Shown: piece by piece, positions 47,199 through 59,100 of the stretch | Layout: the number at the start of each line of letters is the position of its first letter | Position numbering within the stretch: the first letter of the stretch is position 1 | Source: Sabellastarte sp. h YS-2021 | Lineage: Eukaryota; Annelida; Polychaeta; Sabellida; Sabellidae | Direction of reading: 5' to 3' | NCBI GenBank assembly: GCA_964017235.1 | Contig: OZ024931.1 | Span: forward strand, 100,954,221-101,018,220 | DNA: 64,000 nucleotides | The notes under the pieces: generated by a model | Seen by the model: the letters and a program-made list of their open reading frames with translations, nothing else | Database searches by the model: none | What the model was told of the DNA's origin: nothing | Position numbers and translations under genes: made by a program

Positions 47199-50100
47199 CT
47201 GTCAAGATGAAGAAGAACCCAGTGTACAACCCACAGTGCAGTGCACTCTCACAATACCAGGATTGCATTTTAATTTAATTACAACACCTACTGTTTGACC
47301 ATGCAAGTTCTTTTTCTCATTACAGATAATCCTATAGGTGGTCACAGATAACCCCCTGCCATTAAGTCAAATAAAAATATAACATTTAACATATAACATC
47401 TTTAATATAATTTAACCAAAACAAAAAAGACTGTTTAACTTACTGTTTGGGATTCTTTCAGGGTTGAGGCTGTCATATGAAGCATACAATCCAACTGCCA
47501 TATTTCTGGCCATAATTCTTGAGGAAATCTTCTGCAGTTCAGCTTTCAGGTCATTCTTTATAGCTTGCACTTCTGGTTCCACAAAGTAAGTTTCCAAATT
47601 TGTTCCCAGGGCAGTCTGTATATACAATATTTGTGCACATTTTGCATGAAAGATTCAGGAAAGAAGCAGAGGTATACTACCTCATTAATATAAAAATATG
47701 CTTCCAACTGGAATCTATTGAAAATTTGCCATGACAGATTTCAATTGGGATCTCTACTGGGACAGATTCCAATGGTTACAGATGTTATTAATAAAGGAAG
47801 TACAATAAAAGCATGGTGGTGTTTAGTCAGTATCATAGGGGTACAAGATGTCGAGGCTTGCATTAATAGCTTGACCAGGCTTGTGTTTCACCCAAGCATT
47901 GCCCCTTAGTTCATCCTAACACTTGTGCCTGTAACAGTTTATGCACTCAACTATTCAGTACAGTTGTCAGTATTAGTCATAAGTCTCTCTTGTAAATAAT
48001 CCCTGTAAAACAACTGGATTCTATTTTCGTAGATAATCATTATAACAATTGGAATCTCTCTAGGAGAATTTAAACTGTCCTAGTAGAGATTCGAATTGGA
48101 GTCTGTCCTTATGATTATTCCAGTTGGAGTGGTGTGATACACAAATCTATCATGTAGAAACATTGAAGTCATAAAGATGGTTTGTTTTGCTTAATTTTTT
48201 CTTGAAGTGTTGCAAGCACTTAAATTGGTTTTGAAAAAATGTTTGAAATGACAGTTGAGAGGCTTGTGTCATAAAGTAACCCTTGCCAGTCCTAAACTGT
48301 GTCAAGGAAAAATATAATCAGACAGGACCATATGCTACAGCCCGCGGAAGTAGTTTTCAACATTATGAGCTATGGAAGTGGAACAATACAAAGGTCAAGA
48401 GAATTTCAGAGCAAACAATGTGATATGAGAAATGTATTTCAAATATGGCAGGTCAAAACACTTTGGCAGAGCTAAGGTTAAAGGTCACATCATGATTTAG
48501 CATACCTACACTCCCCAACCAATGACCCATGCAAGAATCAACTTCCTGCACTTTACAGTTTCTGAGATATGGCAAAGGCAAGATTTTAAAGGTTAAGGTC
48601 ACTACAGCAAGGTTAAATGTCAAATCAAAGTAACACCATGACATTTGCACACCTACACCCCTAAGTTGGCCTAACCAATGTCTCTACCAAGTATCAACTA
48701 CCCTATACCATACAGTTTGTGAGATGTAGTCTGGACAAGATTTCAAAGTCAAGGTCACTACAGCAAGGTCGGGGCCTAACCAATGTTACACCATGACGCT
48801 GCACACCTGCATCCCCCGGACCTACAGTTTCTTAGATATAGCCCAGACAAGTGTTTTTCCGGACACCAGCCCATCCAGACACCAAGGGTGAAAACAATGC
48901 CCGTACATCCCTTAAAGGCTGGGGGTAAAACTTACAATGTAAAATACATATACACTGAACCATTTCACTTTGTTGTGATATATATCACCATGTAAAACTA
49001 CACTAGGATTAAAGGCAAAAAATAAAATCCGAGTGACACAAACACTTGCCCAAATATTTAACCACTCAGGTATTAACAAGGAAAATATACATTGTAAATT
49101 CATTTTTCCGAATTTGGCTAGGAAATTAATTTGAGTATTAACATTTATACATTCTCACACTGAATAATTTCATCTGGCTGTCTAGCTATTTAGAAAAAAT
49201 TTATTCAGTCACTGATGCCTTGGATTTATTGTTTCATGTAGCTTTATCACTTCTATCATTTCACCTCAACGAGAATCAGAATTTCAACTGTGACTTTGTA
49301 CTTGCTACTTACATACATAAATGCAGTCATATTTCTTTTTAAAAGTACTCACATTTTCAGCTTTGCACATTGCCAGAGCATAAGCTAGAGATCCATAATA
49401 GGCTTCAGGCGACTGCTCTGGCAAGGTTTTCACAATCAAGTCTCTTCCTACAACACCTCTGCGAGTGGGTATCGGCTGTCTCATCATGGCAGGGACCAGT
49501 GGAAGGAATCCATAAAGATCCATGGCCTCTGCAGTGGTGGCATTGTGTTGGCAGGTCAGTGTGAAGAGCAGCTTAGTGACAAGATCTGCTAGTTCACAAA
49601 TGCTAGACAGTTTGCTGGGCAGACTGGCTGCCAGTCCTGGGGCTTGTGCAAAGCCATTTCCCCAGATATCACTCATCCAGTTCTGCAGCTCATGATCCTC
49701 CTCCACATCATCATTTGTGGTGTAGAAGTGAGTGATGATGCTAAAGCAGTACTTACCAATTGCATTCCACATTTTTAAACCATCATCTCGGTACAGATAG
49801 CCTGGCAACTTGTCAGAATCTTCAACACCTCGGGAGATCAAATCTCTTGGAAAGTCTAACTCTTCAAAGGAAAAGTTCTTAAAGTACTTTTTGACAAGAA
49901 TTTTGAAGCCTTCAGATCCCAGGGAAGTCCATTTGTCAATTGCACCACCCTTATCACATAGATGTTTCCGCAATAAAGTGTTAGTAGGCAGGAAATATCT
50001 GTCAATGGAAAGTTCACAAATAATAATAAAAGAATAAGATGTGGGACACAGAAAAATATGTTTATAATCTTGTTTTACAGTTAGAAACATGACAAACCTG

Positions 50101-53100
50101 TTTAATTTTACAATATGTCTTTGTCAGAAAGAATCAAAATGACCACATATTGAAATTATCACAAAAGCCTGTTTAGCCAATGCAGGCATACAATGTCTCA
50201 AACAATTTCAAATGCTGATTTTATTTCTCAAATATTGCCCTCACACAAATAATTAGACATACATTAGTTTGTAAAGTTTCACAAATGCATAGTACCTGAA
50301 GTGAGGTTTCAGCAGTTTGTATATGGGATGAGATGAGGAGAGATTCCTCAACATTGCAACACAGAAAGGCTCCATCACAAAGTGGCACTTGAGTAGATGT
50401 GAAATCATGAGTTGATGGTGGAAATCCGCACATCTCACCCAGAGTTTAGCCAGAAGCCATTCCTCTCCGTGACTTTTGGGAGTCCACAAAGGATTACTTG
50501 GGCCTGGTTTTTGCTCCAACTGAATGGCTATGGGAATGAACTCATTCTTTCTGTTCACATAGAACAAACACAGTGGTGCACACAGATATCGATGATCTCC
50601 ATCCTGATGAAAGCATGGTACCTCGGACAATACCTCATAATTGGCAATGTAAATATGGCTATCCTGTCAAGGAAAGCACATTTTTTTGTAAGAAATAAAT
50701 GCATAGTTTTATATATTTTATAACAACATTTTTTATATCACTAGGTATATTAATTGAATAAATCATCTCAAAACTTTTTATGATAATTTTTTATTTCAAA
50801 CTATATCAGTTCTGAAAAAATCAAGTGATAAAGCTCTGTCATAGTTCATCACCACAGGAAATTACATTAGTGTGCTGTGTATCAATTAACTTTTAGCTAT
50901 CTACTTATGTATCAGCTGACTAAATCAATATCAGATGGCATTTTCATATCATTGTATATTTCTAAACATTTTTGAAACTATTAGAGGACAACAGGAGAAT
51001 GACTTGCCTGCATTTCTTGATTCAAGGATAGTCCTCGGTCCAGAAATGGTTCCACATCATTTTCAGTGATGGCAAACTGTGGTGGGATTTGGGTGCATCG
51101 CTTGATGAGTCCTGGATTTGATCCTATGAGAAAGAGCCTGGCAAAGTCTTTGTCGTCCTGACAAAGGCGACACATCTCACCTTGTGGGCCATCTGGTAGC
51201 TTCACCTTTGCAATGAAGTGGATGGCATGTTTGATTTTCATCCACTTGGCACGTGCTGCAGACATTCCACCTTTACTTGAACTGGTTGCTGGAACAGATG
51301 CTTGTCGACGTAAAACATTTATATTGGATCTTCTGCGTGTTTCTTCCAAGCTGCTCATTCTTCCAAAGGCATTATGGTTGAGTTGTGTCTTGGCAGAGGT
51401 GATCATAGGACGTACAACTTCTGCAAGAGTTGTGTCAACATCCCAAAGGAGAAGTGAATATTTTTCAGCATGCAGCTGTTCATTTGCTGGTAGATCCTTT
51501 ATTGTAGGAGCTTTTAGACGACTTGGTAAACCACCAAGTTTCTGCCACAAGTATTCATGTTGCTTTTCTCGCAGTTCTAAAAGTCTTTCTTGGCGTAAAA
51601 CTTCATGGCAGTCATATTGAGGTAATGTCACTAAATACAAGAAACATTGTTAGAAATAGACAAAATTTTTGATTGCTTTAAAATTGGTACTTTGGTCTCA
51701 TTACTTATAAGGTTAATTATAAGTAAATACAAAACACTTGGGAAATTTGATTTCACATGTATAAAATTGAACATTTATCTAAAGAACACTTATGTTATTT
51801 CTCTATTAAATTCCAATATGGAAAACAGATACATACATGTGGTTTGCATATTATCAAAACTCTTCTGATAGAGCACTGAGTAATTCATCGAAGTCCTACC
51901 TTCACCAGGCCTCAGTGTGGCCTTGGATAGGATGACACTGTGACAGGGGAACTGCTTCTCATTGGTTTTCTGCTTGCCGGACACTGTGATATATCTCAGG
52001 TACCAGTCATCTGTTAGGTGTCGATGCCGAACACCCAGTGTCAAAGCCAGAATATCACCAATTGGTTCTGTCACAATATCAAAATATTCCACAAATTCAT
52101 CTTTTGACACTTGTTTTTCATCTGTTTTATCATCCAGGCGCTTAGGAGTTGCTCTTCCATGAGTTCCTGTTTGAAGTAAATCAGTTTGATCAGACAGTAT
52201 ACTCACTCTATTCTCAATTATTTATGATAGATGTGAAACTTGATAGGTATCCAAGATTTTTGAGTTACACGTCTGGATCTTGCTTAATTATTTGTCCGTT
52301 ATTTTTAAAGTGTCTAAACTTCTTTACCATTTTCTACTTACCAATTAAACATATTTCCAGTGTCCAATCAATGCATAATACTCTAGTAGGACTTTTGTAA
52401 AGTCTTGTAAATTGCAGCCATGGATCAAAATCACTACAGTGAGGTCAAAGTTCAGATCATGATCACAATATGACATTGCACACCTTCATCCTCTAACCAA
52501 AATTTTTGCCAAGTATCATCTTCCTACATCTTACAGTTTCACAGATATAGCCAGGACAAGATTTTATATGTCAAGGTCACTATGGCAAGGTCAAAGGACA
52601 AATCAAGGTCAGACCATGATGCTGTACACCCACAGCCAATGTCCCCTACCAAGTACGAGCTTCCTATATCTTATGGTTTCTTAGATACAATCTGGACAAG
52701 GTTTTCCTGCTACAATGCTACCAAATGCCCAATAGTCTGCCCAGGCTAAAAAAATGTATTTATTCTGCTACATTTTCATTTAGATTATTGTTTGGACGTT
52801 TCAGATATCTAGCGAAAGTACTGATCAAATACTAGAGTTCTACTAAAAATCAGTACTTGCCTTATTATATATAGCCTTAAAAACTACATGGAACTGAGCT
52901 TATTAATTGTAAATTGTAATTGTATTTATACTCAGCGCAATATCTCCATATACTACAGGACTCAAAGCGCTATTTAACCCATCCGACTGTACAGGTACAG
53001 CCCCAACTCACAAGTAACTGATATTCCCCTAACTGGAAGATAGAGGCTCAAGGATGACCATTTATCATTTATCTTATTAACTGAATGTCTTAGTCTCCTC

Positions 53101-56100
53101 ATTTTGTGATGCAAGTGAAAGAAAAATATTTTTATTCGTCAGGGTTTTCTTCAAAGAATGAAAACCTACCTCACACCAGATACAGTATAAACAATGGGAG
53201 ATATCCACACTGTGGCAGTGAACTTGTTCATTTTTGGCAGGCATCCTGTATTTTGAGTTGTGAAAATCAGGAGTCACTCAGAAAGAGTAACAGAATGATA
53301 GGGAGTTTATATTTTTTACTCAACAGTTTGCTCAAGAGTGCTCACTAGTCATCCAAAAGTAAGAAATTTTCATTTTAGGCAATTTTTGTGACTTTACATT
53401 ATGTCAGTTTATACAGTCCCTGCCGTGCACTTTTTTAGGTTATTGTCTCGAATCTTACTACACCTAATTTCCCTATAAATGACACATCAACTTCACTCTG
53501 AATCAAAAGCAGTCCAGTGTCTGCTGTGGGAAGTTTCTCTCAGGGAGTGGGCACCAATTCTTCTGCTTCAGACTGTACAAATGCTGTGCTACTAACCTGT
53601 CAGTGCAATGTAAATGTCAACTCTGGAGCGCAGTTCCTTCTTGTTGCCAGTGCACACACCAATGACATGTGTCACTCGTTCATGTAGACAGCTTGAGCGA
53701 AGGTTGTCATCTAGCTCAGATGTGTACTTTGGGTCTCCACATCTGCATATCAGACAAATATGTATGGCTCATTTCACAGTAAAAGTCACAACATGACAAA
53801 ACAGGACTGTCTGTAAAATTAACATACCTGTACTGGTGCATTAATGTTTGTTAATGTTTATATGTTTTGACATTGCACAAATTGGTGAGCAGAATCCAAT
53901 ATAATCTGTGACAACTTCACAAATATGTAAAGTTAAAAGTTGTAAGTCTGTGTGAATCACTAAGGTTAATTGATACTTTAGAAACTACCTTTATGAAAGT
54001 TTTATCCAATCTGTTCAACAAATAAATTTAAAAAATCATTCACATCTTCTATGGTTGTCTTTATAATAGAAGAAAGAAACTGAGGTGTATTGGTGATGGG
54101 ATTTAATCACTTTACAAGGTCTGCTGTACCTTTTGATTTCCATAGTTGTGTACATGGTGCAGCAAACATAGTGATAACTCCTGTAGTCATGTATGGACAC
54201 AGGAGAGGGGAATTTCAGGCACGGGGGTTTGTCAGTGATGTTGTAGTAGGTTTTCTTGAGAGCAGAACAAGTTAAAGGTGTGGTCAATTTTATCTCCACC
54301 AAGTCTATCCATGGATAGTGCACCTCATCCCACAGCTACAAGTATGTTTACAAATTCAATATGAAACATCAAATGGTAAACAGCGGCGCAAGACAGGATA
54401 TAATTTGTAAACTATTGTTTATATTATGTTCTGCTTTGGTGTGCATGACACAGACAGTGGGAACAAATTGGATTTACATGCTTTAAATAATGGATTTTTT
54501 TCAAGATTTCGGTCAATAATGGATCTTGTTATTGAGCATCTAATTATACTTTGTCCATAATTAAAACTTAAGCTTTTATACTCTCACATGTAAAATAGTC
54601 AATACATATAAAATGTAATTTCTTCACATTTCCTTTTAAGAAAGTCTCAGTTTTATTGTATAAAATTCCAATGTCATGCAAAAAAAATTAGACAAAAAGC
54701 AATGCAATGATAGAAACTCTGAAAGGATGTTATTTTATATGTCCATACCAAAGATGACAACTTAAATGTGCCTCAGACTTAAAGTGACACACTCCTATGT
54801 TTAATATGGTATCTATTTTACAGATAAACCAGTTTTTAAGCTGTAGTGAAACTGATTTTACTGTTTGTGCATTCCATGAGCTGTCATCTTCATCATCAAG
54901 CACTCCTTTCATCTGAATCTGCAGCTTGTATTTTACCGGACCACTCTCTAGCCTCTTGAAGAACTCACTCCGCAGATATGCCTTACCTTCAACAGTCAAA
55001 TACACTTCTTAACAAAATACCAAAAAGTAAGGCTTCACTTTCATTCAAATGCTAATATTATGAAATAAAATATCAAAATTAATCCCATTTCTCCCAGTTG
55101 TAAGGAAGCAAATCTACCCTTGAACTTTTCACTGGACTCATGAATGACAAAGAATTCATTTCTCTCCAGGAGCTGCCTAATCGACTTTTGGGGCATTCCC
55201 ACAAAATTCATGTTCGTTTCAGCTTGAGAAAGTAATAGCAAGACATCTACAGCTAATTAATCGCTTTTTATGTGTATTAGAATATTTCACCATTCCCAGT
55301 TTGTCATGTACATGTACATTTTCTGATGTTTACTCGTGAGTTGCATAAAAAATAAGATAAAACTGTTAGATACATCCTTTATATATATTCAGAAAGCATA
55401 TTCAACATTTCAGATGCTAAAATGGAGACAATTGAGCATAAATCTGAGGTATTTCCCCCAGGAGTAGCTCAGTAGATTCTTTGGAGAGCTTTGTAAGCCC
55501 AAATTATTTGTTTGGAATGGCTGTTGTTTAAATACCTTGTGTGATCTTGCAATATCATATTGTTCACTTTTCATGCATGTTGTGTAAATACTTTGTGATT
55601 AAATTTTTAGATCTCTATAAATATTATTTGTCAGTTGCTACTAATTATAATACACACACTGTACAATGATCACTGACCTCTGGTTTCTGAACTGTGAATT
55701 TTTTATGTGTATATATTGTTATTAATGTTATTTGCACACTATATAATATTATGTATACACTATACAATGACCACTGACCTCTGGTCTCAGAACTGTGTAA
55801 TATTTATGTGTGTTTGTTATTAATATTGTATGTACACTACACAATGACCACTGACCTCTGGTCTCAGAGCTGTGTAATATTTATGTGTGTTTTTATTAAC
55901 ATTATTTGCCCTGTCTACAATGACCACTGACCTCCAGTTTGAGAATTGTGTAATTGTGTGTTTGTTGTTATTAATGCTATATGCACACTATACAGCGACC
56001 ACTCACCTCTAGTTTCAGAAGTATTTCTCTGAAACTCCCAGGGTGTGTGCTGCTCACTGTATTCCAGTAACCCACTCTCCTCACATAATCCATCTGGAAC

Positions 56101-59100
56101 CAGACGAAAGCGAGCAAGCCGTGGCTTGTCACTCTTTGGAATCAGTTTGTATGGAACTTGGCTATAATATTTCAAATCTGCAAATGACTGGGGTGCTCTT
56201 CTCAAACTATCCACCAAGGCAAAATAGCTAAAAATATAAAAATAATTGATGAAGTAATCTACACTGATAAATTATCCAAAAGAGTTATATTTATTCTTCA
56301 GGAAACATAGTAATCCAAATCTAAATCATACAAATCTAAAACCACAAATGAATTAATTTTGTCACCAAATTATCTTGTGGGAACTGTTGACTATTTCACT
56401 CACACCACTGAGAATGATTCCACTGCATTAACTTAATGCACTAATGATTGGTTAAAATTTCTGTCAAAAATGAGACAAAATATTACCAAGGTTTTAACCC
56501 TGAAAGAATTTTTTTTTAATCTCTATTTGCCGGTCAATATCTTAATTAATTGGCCAAACAAGCATCTGTGATTACCGGTTATGATTTACGTAAAGTCATT
56601 TCATGCATAGCCACTCATCGTGAAAGATGTGTACTCGGAGTCAAACAACTTTTATACCTCAAATATAACCCTGAAAGCAATGTTTATGGAAAGAGATAAA
56701 TATTAACTGCAGGATTTTGATGAATTGTGTTTTTTCCACCTTCCGGCCACCTAGATATCACTGTTTTTAATATTCTTATATGCATTAGTTACACAAGGAT
56801 AACTTGTGGAAGTATGTATGCATATATGAACATATGTATATGTTGTATTGAATAAAGATAACCATTGAATGTATATGTTATGACCCAGGTGTGAAATTGT
56901 CCATTTCATGAAATGTTAAGGTTTTAGAACAGACTAATTAAAGTGGATGACACAAGGCTGCCAAAAAGGATCTTTCTTCAAGACTGCAGACAAGCAAATT
57001 CTATTTGGTCACAAGATATTAGAGAAGTGTTTAAAGTTTTAAATTTAAGCTCAGTGTACAACTCAAAAGTTGCTGTAAATGTTAGAAATGTAAAATCACA
57101 ATTAATGACCATTATAGAAAAGAAATGAAAGTTAGAACTAGAAAACAAGCCAAACCTGAGACTTTACAAAACATTTAAAGTAACTTTTGAAACCAAAGGA
57201 TATCTTTACAGACATCTTAAATGACAAGACAGATCTCTTTTGGCTCAATTCCGAACAGGTGTTTTACCTCTAAGAATTGAAACGGGAAGGTATCAATTGT
57301 GAAAAGATCCAAATACTGAAAGTTTCAGAAAATTAAATGTGGAAGATAGAACTTGTTTAATTTGTAACACAGGTGACATTGAAAATGAGATCCATTTTCT
57401 ATGTAAATGCAGTGCATACAAGATCCCAAGGCTTAATTTGTATAACATAATTGAGAAAAATTTTCAAAATTTTAAAAAAATATCTGATGAAGATAAACTT
57501 AATGTTATTCTGAAATCACATGATAAGGAACTTGTAAGTTTTATTTGTGCTTCATAGAAGATCAGACAAAATGTTATTGCCATGTGATTAAATTTTAGGT
57601 TATATTAATATTGATTTATGCACTTTTTTTGAGAAACAATGCTCAGAAATTTTTGGTGTTTTCCTTTACTAGTAGGTATATTGTTAAACTCTTGCAAATA
57701 ACTAGATATTATTATCTGTATTTTGTTCTTTTAGTATGTCAAAGACTGTAAAATATTGTCCATTTATAATTCTTATAGCAACCACTATTATTAACTATTA
57801 CTTTATAAAAGTGAGATATAAGTCCATTGGGGCTGGGCAAATTGTTTACTGTCTTATTTGATTATTGTTAAATGTATTTGCATGTCACTGTAATAAATAA
57901 ATTCTATTCTATTCTATAATAGAACTTTGTCTCTTTTGTACACTAATCTAGTTTAAAAAGGCGTTCATTTAATGATTAGATCTGAGTAATTGTAGCCTAC
58001 CCTTTGAAAATTAGATCTAAGGTAATTAAAAGTAACTGTCAATTTAAAAAGGCTGAAACCATCCCAAAGGTTACAAAAACAAGTGGGCTAATTACAATTT
58101 AATCCAACTTACCAGTGGTGTGGCTTTCTTTTAATGAGATCTAAAGATCGTAGCCAACCTTTTGAGGATCAGATCTAAGGGTTAATTCAGTGCCTGTCAC
58201 AGTCATAAATTGTATGTTAATGTGGACAAGTGAATAACAACAGTGATATCAACATTTGCAATTAGTAATGTAAATAAACAACCAATGTGGCTTCGTGTTA
58301 AAAGCTCTTAATGTTATAAAATAAATGTTGTAGTTTAGTCTCACCTAGATGCTATCTCAAATTCTTAAAGTTTTAATAAATGTAAATACAAATATTAACA
58401 AACTCTTAACTAATATTTCAATAAAAATACAAAAAATAATTTTGCTGTGAATGAGAGTAAAAATTTCGTACATTTAGTTGTCCATTTCATGAAATGGTCA
58501 GTAGATTCTTCATCCATTTCACGAAATGGACAAATATTTTTGACCATTTCACGAAATGGACAGATTGGTTGGACAATTTCACACCTGGGTCATAACATAT
58601 AAATTCAATAGCTTCGTCAATGAATGTGTAAATTCAATGGCTTAGCCATTGAATCTACACATTCAATAGTAAGCAGCCATTGAATGTGTACATTCAGTAG
58701 TTTATCTGTGGAATGTGTACATTCCACAACCATTATCATTGAATGTGTATATGAACATAACAAATGGAAATAAGTAATTGATAATGTTTGAAATGTAACA
58801 CATTATTGTCATTTTTTTAATAAATCACACCTGTTGATATAACTTACAATTAAACTTTTGCAATGATTTGATTTCCATATTCAGTTACATGGCTATGTAT
58901 TATAACAGAACTGTTTTGTTTTCTAAAAAATGTTCATCTTAATTCGGTTTCTAATTATATTGTCTATGTGGCTAATTACAATTAAATACCAAAATTTCAC
59001 ACCCAAATAGATGAATCCACTGCTATCACATTTTAGAACCATTCAGTTAAAGACCATAATATAACTACCCCAGACTTGATCTGTTTTTCTTTCAATGAGA

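Noticed and set aside
46919-47278. Plus-strand 119-codon frame
   Set aside because: It is the antisense shadow of the AOS-LOX last exon, which has splice and phase support.
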